DNA of 64,000 bases. It comes from Salinimicrobium gaetbulicola (GTDB lineage: Bacteria > Bacteroidota > Bacteroidia > Flavobacteriales > Flavobacteriaceae). Position 1 is the stretch's first letter. Each line of letters begins with the position of its first letter. This document shows, in pieces, positions 34,801 through 42,647 of this stretch. The DNA lies in NCBI RefSeq assembly GCF_042676025.1, contig NZ_JBHTJP010000032.1, positions 496,001 through 560,000 on the forward strand, given 5' to 3'. The notes below the pieces were generated by a model. It searched no databases, was not told the DNA's origin, and saw only the letters and a program-made list of their open reading frames with translations. The position numbers were made by a program, and so were the translations under genes.

Positions 34801-35454
34801 CTAGTTTCCCTTTTTGTAATCTGCAAGGAATTTTTCAAGTCCAATATCTGTCAATGGATGATTTAATAGTCCAGTAATAGAAGATAAAGGTCCTGTCATC
34901 ACATCAGCACCAATCTTCGCGCAATCAATTACGTGCATGGTGTGACGCACAGAGGCAGCCAGAATCTCAGTTTCAAATCCGTAATTATCATAGATCAACC
35001 TAATTTCAGAAATAAGATTTAATCCGTCTGTAGAAATATCATCTAATCTTCCAATAAAAGGAGAAACATAAGTAGCACCGGCTTTAGCGGCTAAAAGAGC
35101 CTGTCCTGCTGAAAATACAAGTGTACAGTTAGTTTTGATCCCTTTATCGCTGAAGTATTTGATCGCTTTCACACCTTCTTTGATCATTGGCACTTTTACA
35201 ATGATCTGCTCGTGCAATTCAGCAAGCTCCTCACCTTCTCTAATGATCCCTTCAAGATCTGTAGCGATTACTTCTGCACTAACATCTCCATCTACTATCT
35301 CGCAGATCTTTTTGTAGTGCTTAAAAATATTGTCTTTCCCCGTGATCCCTTCTTTAGCCATCAAGGAAGGATTGGTAGTCACTCCGTCAAGAACTCCCAG
35401 TTCCTGAGCTTCCTTAATTTGATCAAGGTTTGCAGTATCAATAAAAAATTTCAT
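34801..35454 (-). CDS. Fructose-6-phosphate aldolase/transaldolase (TalC/FSA family)
   Basis: The 217-residue protein belongs to the short transaldolase family, cytosolic class I aldolases acting in the pentose phosphate pathway or on fructose-6-phosphate. It begins MKFFIDTANLDQIKEAQELG and has GVTTNPSLMAKEG, the Schiff-base Lys in IIVKVPM (about residue 86), TLVFSAGQALLAAKAGATYVSPFIGRLDD, and ASVRHTMHVIDCAKIGADVMTGP. The length fits TalC/MipB exactly. FSA and transaldolase activities cannot be separated from sequence alone; in flavobacteria the TAL function is likely. It follows the SDR gene by 60 bases on the same strand. Confidence 0.93.
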   Translation of the reverse strand: MKFFIDTANLDQIKEAQELGVLDGVTTNPSLMAKEGITGKDNIFKHYKKICEIVDGDVSAEVIATDLEGIIREGEELAELHEQIIVKVPMIKEGVKAIKYFSDKGIKTNCTLVFSAGQALLAAKAGATYVSPFIGRLDDISTDGLNLISEIRLIYDNYGFETEILAASVRHTMHVIDCAKIGADVMTGPLSSITGLLNHPLTDIGLEKFLADYKKGN

Positions 35455-35483
35455 AGTGTGTTGTGTAAAAAATGAATAATAGA

Positions 35484-35502
35484 CTGAAAATTTTGTTTTC
35501 AG
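35484..35502 (-). terminator. Possible weak terminator between the SDR and transaldolase genes
   Basis: CTGAAAA (35484-35490) pairs with TTTTCAG (35496-35502) across five bases. Read on the minus strand it is followed by an AT-rich stretch with a T-run. The stem is A/T-rich and short, so partial read-through is likely. Confidence 0.35.
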
Positions 35503-35514
35503 ATTGATGCAAAA

Positions 35515-36330
35515 CTACAATTTATAATGTTTTAGCAGCAACCTCTCATAAAGTTTATCGGGCAGAATGCGTTTTAAAGCAACTGAAAATTTCTGAAGTG
35601 GCTCCCCTACCCTATAATGTACTTTGGGGTTCTTTGCCTGAATGATCTTATAAACAGCATCTGCCATAACTCCGGGGTCCTGACCTTCATCCACATGCTG
35701 ATTCATAAGTTCCAGGGTTTTCCCATATTGGGATTCATACGGAGATCCTTCAAGAAGTGGCGCATGGTACCTTCCGGCAGCGATATTGGTCGCAAAATCT
35801 CCCGGGGCTACATTGGTCATCTTGATATTAAAAGCCTTAAGTTCCATTCTGAAAGCTTCTGTAGTAATCTCCAATGCACCTTTTGAAGCTGAATAGATTC
35901 CGCGGTAAGGCAATCCCATATACCCGGCAATAGAAGTTACATTTATGATAAGACCACCCCTGTTTTTTCGCATTTCAGGCAGTACTGCCTTAATGACATT
36001 GATAGGACCGAAATAATTGGTATTAAAAGCATATTTGATCTCTTCATCCGGAGTTTCCTCTATTGGTCCGGTGATACCTACACCTGCATTATTGACAAGT
36101 ACGTCGATCTTTCCGGCTTTAGAGATAACTTCGGCAACGGCAGCTTTAATGGTCTCAGTTTTGGTCACATCAAGAGCGACCATAGGAAATGCGGAAGGTT
36201 TATTCCCCGGATTTCTACTAGTTCCAAAAACGATAAAATCTTTAGTTAGAAGGTATTCTGCAATGGCTTTTCCAATCCCGGAAGAAGCGCCGGTTATGAG
36301 AACAACTTTAGAAGTTTTGTTTTCTTTCAT
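35515..36330 (-). CDS. SDR-family oxidoreductase
   Basis: The 271-residue classical short-chain dehydrogenase starts at ATG 36330 (MKENKTSKVVLITGASSGIG). The Rossmann motif is TGASSGIG, with NNAG in VDVLVNNAGVG, catalytic Ser in NVTSIAGYMG and the YSASK active site (Tyr-x3-Lys) in YRGIYSASKGALE. The Arg in FGTSRNPGNK after the second beta strand suggests NADP(H) preference. The substrate is unknown. An upstream in-frame ATG at 36387 would run into the SRP RNA region and is rejected. Confidence 0.9.
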   Translation of the reverse strand: MKENKTSKVVLITGASSGIGKAIAEYLLTKDFIVFGTSRNPGNKPSAFPMVALDVTKTETIKAAVAEVISKAGKIDVLVNNAGVGITGPIEETPDEEIKYAFNTNYFGPINVIKAVLPEMRKNRGGLIINVTSIAGYMGLPYRGIYSASKGALEITTEAFRMELKAFNIKMTNVAPGDFATNIAAGRYHAPLLEGSPYESQYGKTLELMNQHVDEGQDPGVMADAVYKIIQAKNPKVHYRVGEPLQKFSVALKRILPDKLYERLLLKHYKL

Positions 36331-36372
36331 GCTGCAAAGATGCAACAAAATTTCACTAGCGAAAACAAAAAA

Positions 36373-36468
36373 TGGCAAGCTACCCACATCACACCGCTAC
36401 GACCGCTTACCCTTGCTGCGTTCCCGCCCTGGGGGATTCAGCAGGAGCTGGTTGTGTGGGACTTGCCG
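36373..36468 (-). ncRNA. ffs: Signal recognition particle RNA (small bacterial type)
   Basis: Read on the minus strand, the roughly 96-nt RNA is closed by GGCAAG (36462-36467) pairing with CTTGCC (36374-36379), and CCCACACAACC pairs with GGTGTGATGTGGG to form the long hairpin. The apex holds the conserved SRP domain CAGGGCGGGAACGCAGCAAG, with the GGAA-type tetraloop and the AGCA asymmetric loop bound by Ffh. A T-rich run right after CTTGCC ends transcription. The RNA targets ribosomes making membrane proteins via Ffh and FtsY. It overlaps no protein gene, and the SDR gene starts 43 bases downstream on the same strand. Confidence 0.93.
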
Positions 36469-36471
36469 GGG

Positions 36472-36501
36472 CAAATATACAACCTTTCATACTTTTTGCA
36501 A
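36472..36501 (-). promoter_or_regulatory. Consensus promoter of the SRP RNA gene
   Basis: On the minus strand, TTG (36501-36499) is followed by exactly 19 bases and then TATATTTG (36479-36472). This is a full Bacteroidota -33/-7 promoter, a few bases before the 5' end of the SRP RNA. Confidence 0.85.
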
Positions 36502-36555
36502 GCATTTTCTAAACTGAATTAATTAATTTAACTTGCTTAAAAATCTACATTCTTG

Positions 36556-37623
36556 ATGAAAATATTTAACTCCCTGTTCCTGTTATTTTTAGGGACTGCA
36601 ATAGTTGCCTGCGGAAACGACCACGAAGATGAAAGTTCTGAATATTCCCTTGAAATTACGGGGGAGAAAACCGAATTTCAGTTAGGAGAAAGTATCCAGG
36701 CACGGGTAAATTCTTCCGATAACAACAAGATCGATTCGGTAGTTTATTTCTTACATGACCAACGATTGAAAAAAACTTCTGCTTCAGAATCCCTTAATCA
36801 TACCTTCGAAAATGAAAAACTTGGAAAATGGGATCTTACAGCTAAATTATATTCCGAAGGAACAGTTAAAGAAGTGGCCAAGCAATTGACTCTTTTTAAT
36901 AATGTAGCTCCAAAATCTTACACCTATGAAGTGATCAACTCCTACCCTCACGCAACAGACGCCTACACCCAGGGGCTGGAATTTTATAAAGATGAACTTT
37001 ATGAAAGTACCGGTCATTATGGAAAATCTTCATTAAGAAAGGTAGATCTGGAAACCGGTGAGGTTCAGCGTTCAATTTCTATACCCGCGAGTTTTTTTGC
37101 TGAAGGGATCACCATATTAAACGACAAGATCTATCAGCTTACATGGAAGGAAGGTGAAGGATTTATTTATGATGTAGATACTTTCGAGAAGATTGATAGT
37201 TTCGCTTACAACGAAAGTCAGGAAGGCTGGGGTCTTACCAATAATGGTGAAAAACTATTCAAAAGTGACGGCAGCGAAAAGATCTGGATCCTGAATTCTG
37301 AAACTTTGGCCGAAGAATCTTTCATACAAACTGTTACCCACCGAACAATTTCAACCAAGTTAAACGAGCTAGAATGGGTGGAGGGAAAAATTTACGCGAA
37401 CACCTATCAAAAAGACGGAGTCGCTATTATCAATCCGGAAAATGGGGCCATTGAAGGGGTCATTAATTTCCAGGGATTGCGAGACCTTCTAGGGAATAAA
37501 GACGTCCTGGATCCTGATAATGATGTACTCAACGGGATCGCCTACAACCCGAACACCAAAAAACTTTATGTAACCGGAAAAGACTGGGACACCTTGTTTG
37601 AGGTAGTGATCAAGGAGAACTAG
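36556..37623 (+). CDS. Glutaminyl-peptide cyclotransferase-like lipoprotein
   Basis: The enzyme family converts N-terminal Gln to pyroglutamate. The 355-residue product from ATG 36556 (a TTG directly before it is not used) has lipobox TAIVAC (Cys19). A small N-terminal beta domain (about 25-115) precedes a five-bladed beta-propeller glutamine cyclotransferase domain. That domain has FPHATDAYTQGL-like NSYPHATDAYTQGLEF, ESTGHYGKSSLRKVDLETG, LTWKEGEGFIYD, EGWGLTNNGEKLFKSDGS, then LNGIAYNP and LYVTGKDWDTLFEV, typical of the plant/bacterial QC type. It is likely periplasmic or on the outer membrane. The thioesterase gene begins immediately after its stop. Confidence 0.9.
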   Translation: MKIFNSLFLLFLGTAIVACGNDHEDESSEYSLEITGEKTEFQLGESIQARVNSSDNNKIDSVVYFLHDQRLKKTSASESLNHTFENEKLGKWDLTAKLYSEGTVKEVAKQLTLFNNVAPKSYTYEVINSYPHATDAYTQGLEFYKDELYESTGHYGKSSLRKVDLETGEVQRSISIPASFFAEGITILNDKIYQLTWKEGEGFIYDVDTFEKIDSFAYNESQEGWGLTNNGEKLFKSDGSEKIWILNSETLAEESFIQTVTHRTISTKLNELEWVEGKIYANTYQKDGVAIINPENGAIEGVINFQGLRDLLGNKDVLDPDNDVLNGIAYNPNTKKLYVTGKDWDTLFEVVIKEN

Positions 37624-38031
37624 ATGGTAGTACCTGCAGAAATATATACCCATCACCGCAAGGTGACAAAAGAGGATTTAGACGATCTGGATCACGTCAA
37701 TAACGTGGTGTATGTGCAGTGGATCCAGGATATCGCTAAGGAACACTGGGAAGTACGCGCTACAGAACAACTGAAAAGGGATTTTATCTGGGTGGTCATC
37801 AGGCATGAGATAGATTATAAGAAACAAGCTTTTCTGGGAGATGAGATCCTGATCGAGACCTACGTTGGAGAAACCACTTTTGTAACTTCCGAACGCTTTG
37901 TAAATATTAAAAATGCAAAATCAGGGGAGGTTTTGGTAGCCGCAAAATCTATGTGGTGTCTTCTTGACGCGCATACCAAGCGACCAACTAAGATCACCGA
38001 AGACCTTCGTACTGTCTTCCATAAAAGATGA
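37624..38031 (+). CDS. Hotdog-fold acyl-CoA thioesterase
   Basis: The 135-residue protein is a 4HBT/YbgC-like single hotdog domain. DLDDLDHVNNVVYVQW contains the catalytic-loop Asp and the HVNN motif; IRHEIDYKKQAFLGDEI follows, then VAAKSMWCLLDAHTKRPTKI. It is cytosolic. Its ATG follows the cyclase TAG directly, and its TGA overlaps the ATG of the beta-helix lipoprotein by 4 bases, so all three are translationally coupled. The thioester substrate cannot be deduced. Confidence 0.92.
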   Translation: MVVPAEIYTHHRKVTKEDLDDLDHVNNVVYVQWIQDIAKEHWEVRATEQLKRDFIWVVIRHEIDYKKQAFLGDEILIETYVGETTFVTSERFVNIKNAKSGEVLVAAKSMWCLLDAHTKRPTKITEDLRTVFHKR

Positions 38032-39566
38032 GATATCTTTCCACATTCGGTTTATTGATTCTCTTGATCTTTTGGAGTTCATGCAGATCTGATTTTGAAA
38101 CCGTGGAAAGCACCGGAAACCTCAAATTTTCTACCGACACTGTTTTCCTGGATACGGTCTTCACTACTATAAGTTCGGCAACTTACGCTCTCAAAGTTTA
38201 CAACCGCACCAATGAAGATCTTAATATTCCGTCTATAAGTTTAAAAAAAGGAGAAGCTTCTGCTTACCGTCTGAACGTAGACGGGGTGCCTGGGAAATCT
38301 TTTATGGATATGGAAGTGCTGGCAAATGACAGCATCTACATCTTTATTGAAACCACAGTAAACCTTCAGCAAAGAGACCAACCGGAATTTATTTATGAAG
38401 ACCACCTTCAATTTCGTTCCGAAAACCATTTACAGGAAATCCCTATTCTCACCCTGGTAAAAGATGCAATTTTCCTGTACCCGAAAAAAGACGGGAATGG
38501 AATAATTGAAACCATTCCTACCGGAACAAATGAACTGGGGGAAGAAGTACGGGTACAAGGATTCTACCTAAACGATGAACAACTGAATTTTTCGAACGAA
38601 AAACCATACGTGATCTATGGTTATGCCGCTGTACCTTCAGGAAAAACCTTAAACATCGCCCCAGGTGCAAGGGTCCATTTTCATTCGGAAAGCGGAATCA
38701 TAGTTTCCGAAAATGCTTCTCTTCATGTGAACGGCACTTTCAGCATAGATCGTGAAAAACTTGAGAATGAAGTAATCTTTCAAAGTGACCGGCTGGAATC
38801 ACAATTTCAGGAAATACCCGGCCAATGGGGAGCGATCTGGATACAGGAAGGCAGCGTGGAAAACATGATCAATTACACTACCATTAAAAATGCAAGTATT
38901 GGCCTTTTGGTAAATGGAGATACCACGAAAGCGGCTCCCAGCCTTCAGCTGAAAAATTCCCAAATCTACAACTCTTCCGTAAATGGAATTCGTGCGACCA
39001 ATGCAAAGCTCTTTGCAGAAAACCTGGTGGTCAATAACAGCGGTCAGGCTTCGGTACAAATTCTAGGTGGAAATTACATTTTCAAGCACGCTACCCTGGC
39101 AAATTACTGGCAGCAAGGTTATCGTGAATACCCTGCTGTCTATCTGCAAAATTTCCGGGAAACAAAAAATGGACTGGAAATCTTTGACCTGGATCTGGCT
39201 AAATTCTCCAATTGTATCATCTTCGGAAATGAAAATAATGAACTTTTTTATTACAGAACCGAAGAAGCCGATTTCAACCTTCATCTGGAAAACTGCCTGA
39301 TAAAATTTGACGATCCTTCCGCAATAGATGATCCTCTCTATGATTTCAATAATCCCGATTACTATCAAAATATCATTCTGAACGAAAATCCTTATTTCTG
39401 GAATCCGCTTGACAATAATTTCAGTTTACAGAAAAGCTCCCCTGCCATAGATGTTGGAAACCTTTCAACCGCGATGGAAGTTCCGAAGGATCTGTTACAA
39501 AATGATCGTACCGATAATCCAGACCTGGGAGCCTATGAGTGGATAACGTCTCAAAATGAAGAATAA
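38028..39566 (+). CDS. Lipoprotein with a right-handed beta-helix domain
   Basis: The 512-residue lipoprotein has lipobox FWSSC (Cys19). Residues about 30-140 resemble a beta-sandwich domain (TDTVFLDTVFTTISSATYALKVYN). From about 195 it shows the repeating turns of a parallel beta-helix (LNIAPGARVHFHSES, LHVNGTFSI, INYTTIKNASIGLLVNG, LKNSQIYNSSVNGIRATN). It ends with SPAIDVGNLS and NPDLGAYEW, typical of right-handed beta-helix Bacteroidota surface proteins. No catalytic site is recognisable. Its start overlaps the thioesterase stop by 4 bases, giving a three-gene operon with the glutaminyl cyclase. Confidence 0.85.
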   Translation: MRYLSTFGLLILLIFWSSCRSDFETVESTGNLKFSTDTVFLDTVFTTISSATYALKVYNRTNEDLNIPSISLKKGEASAYRLNVDGVPGKSFMDMEVLANDSIYIFIETTVNLQQRDQPEFIYEDHLQFRSENHLQEIPILTLVKDAIFLYPKKDGNGIIETIPTGTNELGEEVRVQGFYLNDEQLNFSNEKPYVIYGYAAVPSGKTLNIAPGARVHFHSESGIIVSENASLHVNGTFSIDREKLENEVIFQSDRLESQFQEIPGQWGAIWIQEGSVENMINYTTIKNASIGLLVNGDTTKAAPSLQLKNSQIYNSSVNGIRATNAKLFAENLVVNNSGQASVQILGGNYIFKHATLANYWQQGYREYPAVYLQNFRETKNGLEIFDLDLAKFSNCIIFGNENNELFYYRTEEADFNLHLENCLIKFDDPSAIDDPLYDFNNPDYYQNIILNENPYFWNPLDNNFSLQKSSPAIDVGNLSTAMEVPKDLLQNDRTDNPDLGAYEWITSQNEE

Positions 39567-39569
39567 AAA

Positions 39570-39610
39570 AACTGCCGAAAAAATCAGGTTTTCCGGCAGT
39601 TACATTTTTA
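39570..39610. terminator. Bidirectional terminator between the beta-helix lipoprotein gene and glyA
   Basis: AACTGCCG (39570-39577) pairs with CGGCAGTT (39594-39601), with extra A/T pairing inside and A- and T-rich flanks serving both converging transcripts. Confidence 0.8.
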
Positions 39611-39624
39611 AAATTTATAAGGTC

Positions 39625-40899
39625 TTAACTCTTAAAAAGAGGTTTTCCCTTCATCATTTCTGAAACTTCATTTCCAATAGCTTCAAGTTTTTCTTCATTT
39701 TCATGGTTCATGATGACACGGTCTATAAGATCTACAATGGTTTTCATGTCCTTTTCAACAAGTCCACGTGTTGTTACAGCAGGTGTACCAATACGAATTC
39801 CTGAAGTCACAAAAGGAGACTTATCGTCAAACGGCACCATGTTCTTATTGACAGTTATATCAGCTTTCCCTAATGCTTCCTCTGCCTCTTTTCCTGAGAT
39901 ATTCTTGTTGCGTAGATCGATCAACATCATATGGTTATCTGTACCACCAGAAATTACCTGGTAATCTTTCTCCACGAATGCAGCCGCCATAGCCTTGGCA
40001 TTCTTCTTTACCTGCACCATATAGTGAAGGAATTCATCTGTCAACGCTTCTCCAAAGGCTACCGCTTTTGCAGCAATGATATGCTCCAAAGGACCTCCCT
40101 GATTTCCGGGAAAAACAGCACTGTTTAGAAGAGTGGACATTTTCTTTAAGTTTCCGTTCTTTAATTTCTCTCCGAAAGGATTATCAAAATCTTTCCCCAT
40201 CATAATGATCCCTCCACGAGGACCTCTAAGAGTTTTATGGGTCGTAGATGAAACCACATGACAGTGAGGTAGTGGATCACTTAGCAGACCTTTAGCAATA
40301 AGTCCTGCCGGATGGGCGATATCTGCAAACAAAATTGCCCCTACACTATCGGCTATTTCACGGAATCTTTTATAATCGATCTCTCTTGAATAAGCTGATG
40401 CACCGGCGATGATCAACTTTGGTTGCTCTTTTTCAGCGATTCGAGCGACTTCGTCATAATCGATCAAACCGGTCTTTTCATCCACCCCGTAAAATACAGG
40501 TTGATATAATTTTCCAGAGAAGTTCACGGGAGAACCGTGAGTAAGGTGTCCTCCATGAGAAAGGTCAAATCCAAGAAATTTATCTCCGGGTTTTAAACAT
40601 GCATGGAACACAGCAGTGTTTGCCTGCGATCCAGAATGCGGCTGCACGTTGGCATATTCAGCGTTAAAAAGTTCTTTCAGGCGTTCTATTGCAAGATTTT
40701 CAACTTCATCAACCACTTCACAACCGCCATAATATCTTTTGCCCGGGTATCCTTCAGCATATTTATTAGTTAACACAGACCCTGCCGCTTCAAGCACTTG
40801 ATCGCTCACAAAATTCTCACTAGCGATCAACTCCAGGCCGTTGAGCTGTCTTTCCTTTTCTTCAGCAATTAAATCAAATAATTCCGTATCCCTTTGCAT
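39625..40899 (-). CDS. glyA: Serine hydroxymethyltransferase
   Basis: This cytosolic PLP enzyme interconverts serine and glycine with tetrahydrofolate. The 424-residue protein is complete: N-terminal LELIASENFVS, then YAEGYPGKRYYGG, QPHSGSQANTAVF and LFADIAHPAGLIAKG. The PLP Lys is in VVSSTTHKTLRGPRGG, followed by FPGNQGGPLEH and TSGIRIGTPAVTTRGL. It is monocistronic, with a terminator behind it at 39570 and a -7 box at 40926-40933, divergent from the fumarylacetoacetase gene. Confidence 0.97.
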   Translation of the reverse strand: MQRDTELFDLIAEEKERQLNGLELIASENFVSDQVLEAAGSVLTNKYAEGYPGKRYYGGCEVVDEVENLAIERLKELFNAEYANVQPHSGSQANTAVFHACLKPGDKFLGFDLSHGGHLTHGSPVNFSGKLYQPVFYGVDEKTGLIDYDEVARIAEKEQPKLIIAGASAYSREIDYKRFREIADSVGAILFADIAHPAGLIAKGLLSDPLPHCHVVSSTTHKTLRGPRGGIIMMGKDFDNPFGEKLKNGNLKKMSTLLNSAVFPGNQGGPLEHIIAAKAVAFGEALTDEFLHYMVQVKKNAKAMAAAFVEKDYQVISGGTDNHMMLIDLRNKNISGKEAEEALGKADITVNKNMVPFDDKSPFVTSGIRIGTPAVTTRGLVEKDMKTIVDLIDRVIMNHENEEKLEAIGNEVSEMMKGKPLFKS

Positions 40900-40925
40900 A
40901 TGATTTTTTTACGTTAAATAATCCT

Positions 40926-40933
40926 CAAAAATA
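40926..40933 (-). promoter_or_regulatory. -7 box of glyA
   Basis: Read on the minus strand this is TATTTTTG, 26 bases before ATG 40899. It lies back to back with the fumarylacetoacetase -7 box 33 bases away. Confidence 0.55.
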
Positions 40934-40965
40934 GCAAATACATTCGGTTCTTTCCTAGAAAATAA

Positions 40966-40973
40966 TATATTTG
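40966..40973 (+). promoter_or_regulatory. -7 box of the fumarylacetoacetase gene
   Basis: TATATTTG is an exact match, with a TTCG element (one mismatch from TTTG) about 19 bases upstream. A start near 40980 excludes the TTG codon at 40971 and supports ATG 41010 as the start of translation. Confidence 0.6.
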
Positions 40974-41009
40974 GTTCGAATTGATTTTAACAAAATACCA
41001 ACATTTATT

Positions 41010-42299
41010 ATGCCTATTACCGCTAACGATCCAAATAGAAAAACCTGGTTAGAAGTCCCTGAGGATTCTGATTTTCCTATTCAGAATATCCCTTTCGGAG
41101 TCTTTTTGACCAGAGAAGATGTGATCACTATTGGTACCCGCATTGGAGATACAGCCATTGACCTGGGAGCGCTTCATCAATTAGGTTATTTTGATGGCAT
41201 CCCGTTAACCGATGATATATTTTTACAAGATACTCTAAACGATTTCATCTCTGATGGGAAAAAGACCTGGAGACTGGTGAGAAACCGTATCGCGGAGATC
41301 TTTGATGCTGAAAATTCACAACTAAGAGACAACGACGAACACCGCAAAGTGGTGCTTTTTGGTCTTGATGAGATTGAAATGCAGCTTCCGGTGCAGGTTG
41401 GAGATTATACCGATTTTTACTCCAGTAAAGAACACGCTACCAACGTGGGAACGATGTTCCGTGATCCTGATAACGCTTTGTTACCCAATTGGCTGCACAT
41501 TCCTGTAGGATACCACGGAAGAAGTTCGTCAATTATTCCTAGCGGAATCCCGGTACACAGACCTCAGGGACAGACCAAACCAAAAGACGCAGATGAGCCT
41601 GTTTTTGGACCATCCCAAAGAGTGGATTTTGAACTCGAAATGGCGTTTATAACTACCGATGCGAACCATTTAGGAGAACCTATTCCAATTGAAGAAGCTG
41701 AAGATTATATTTTCGGACTAGTTTTATTCAATGACTGGAGTGCCCGCGATATTCAAACCTGGGAGTATGTGCCACTAGGGCCGTTCCTTGCAAAGAACTT
41801 CGCCTCCTCTATTTCTCCATGGATCGTAACACTTGATGCTTTGGAGCCTTTTAGAACCGAAAGTCCAAAACCCGAAAAGGAGCTTTTACCATATTTAAAA
41901 TATAAAGGAAAGAAAAGTTTTGACATTGATCTGGAAGTCTTCATTAAACCTGAAAATGGTGAAGAAACAAGAGTTTCAAAATCAAATTTCAAGTACCTAT
42001 ACTGGAATATGAGTCAGCAATTAGCTCACCACACGGTGAACGGTTGCCCTGTGATCTCAGGAGACATGATGGGATCTGGAACAATTTCGGGTCCAACCCC
42101 AGATTCTTATGGATCTATGCTAGAATTAGCCTGGAAAGGTGAAAAGCCTATCAAGCTAAATGATGGTAGCGAACGAAAATTCATTGAAGATAATGACACA
42201 GTAATTATGCGCGGTCATTGTCAAAAGGGAAAACACAGGCTTGGATTTGGAGAGGTAAGCACCAAGCTACTTCCCGTTTTTCAACCTAAGAAAAAGTAA
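41010..42299 (+). CDS. fahA: Fumarylacetoacetase
   Basis: FAH hydrolyses fumarylacetoacetate to fumarate and acetoacetate, the last step of tyrosine breakdown. The 429-residue product from ATG 41010 has the N-terminal SH3-like domain (IQNIPFGVFLTRED). The catalytic domain includes FRDPDNALLPNW, VGYHGRSSSIIPSG with the catalytic His, DFELEMAFI metal ligands, and LFNDWSARDIQTWEYVPLG. Also present are KNFASSISPWIVTLDAL and the C-terminal GSGTISGP. No other tyrosine-degradation gene lies beside it. An in-frame TTG at 40971 coincides with the -7 box and is rejected. Confidence 0.94.
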   Translation: MPITANDPNRKTWLEVPEDSDFPIQNIPFGVFLTREDVITIGTRIGDTAIDLGALHQLGYFDGIPLTDDIFLQDTLNDFISDGKKTWRLVRNRIAEIFDAENSQLRDNDEHRKVVLFGLDEIEMQLPVQVGDYTDFYSSKEHATNVGTMFRDPDNALLPNWLHIPVGYHGRSSSIIPSGIPVHRPQGQTKPKDADEPVFGPSQRVDFELEMAFITTDANHLGEPIPIEEAEDYIFGLVLFNDWSARDIQTWEYVPLGPFLAKNFASSISPWIVTLDALEPFRTESPKPEKELLPYLKYKGKKSFDIDLEVFIKPENGEETRVSKSNFKYLYWNMSQQLAHHTVNGCPVISGDMMGSGTISGPTPDSYGSMLELAWKGEKPIKLNDGSERKFIEDNDTVIMRGHCQKGKHRLGFGEVSTKLLPVFQPKKK

Positions 42300-42318
42300 C
42301 CAGTTCTATATGTATATA

Positions 42319-42347
42319 AAGAGCCGCATTTAGCGGCTCTTTTTTTT
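42319..42347 (+). terminator. Intrinsic terminator after fahA
   Basis: AAGAGCCGC (42319-42327) pairs with GCGGCTCTT (42333-42341) across loop ATTTA and is followed by a T-run to 42347. Confidence 0.92.
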
Positions 42348-42355
42348 ACTTGATT

Positions 42356-42529
42356 CTAATGACGGTCTTCTTTTCTATGTTCCCGATTAGGTTCACGCTC
42401 CATGTCTCTTTCTCTCTCGGCGTCCTCTTTGCGTTGCTTATCGCGATCACCTGCAGCCTGTTGGGAATGACGTTCTTTCCTTTCCCCTTCATGGCGTCTT
42501 TTCTCCTCTTCTTCTCTTTTCTTTTCCAT
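42356..42529 (-). CDS. 57-residue highly charged protein
   Basis: This small gene is on the minus strand, from ATG 42529 to the TAG stop at 42356. The product opens MEKKREEEEKRRHEGERKER and ends MEREPNREHRKEDRH. About two thirds of the residues are Glu, Lys, Arg, Asp or His, with no hydrophobic core and no cysteine. A single long helix or a disordered chain is expected, which suggests a stress or nucleic-acid-associated role, but no family is recognised. It lies between fahA and the YtxJ gene; a TATATTAG element lies 34 bases upstream. The reading frame is intact and uses both Glu/Lys and Arg codons evenly. Coding status is likely but not certain. Confidence 0.55.
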   Translation of the reverse strand: MEKKREEEEKRRHEGERKERHSQQAAGDRDKQRKEDAERERDMEREPNREHRKEDRH

Positions 42530-42647
42530 AATAAAAGTTTTTAAAAATTAGTTATTAAGGCTAATATACCTCCAAAACAAAATTTTAAAAACTTGATTGT
42601 GAATAAATTAAACAACTTTTAGCGATTTAACTTAAAGCACAATTTGG

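Noticed and set aside
36017..36517. 166-residue open frame across the SDR start and the SRP RNA
   Set aside because: Its frame crosses the SRP RNA hairpin and the SDR coding region in antisense, with no recognisable domain.
40971..41009. 13-residue N-terminal extension of fumarylacetoacetase from TTG
   Set aside because: The TTG is part of the -7 promoter box, so it would lie upstream of the transcription start.
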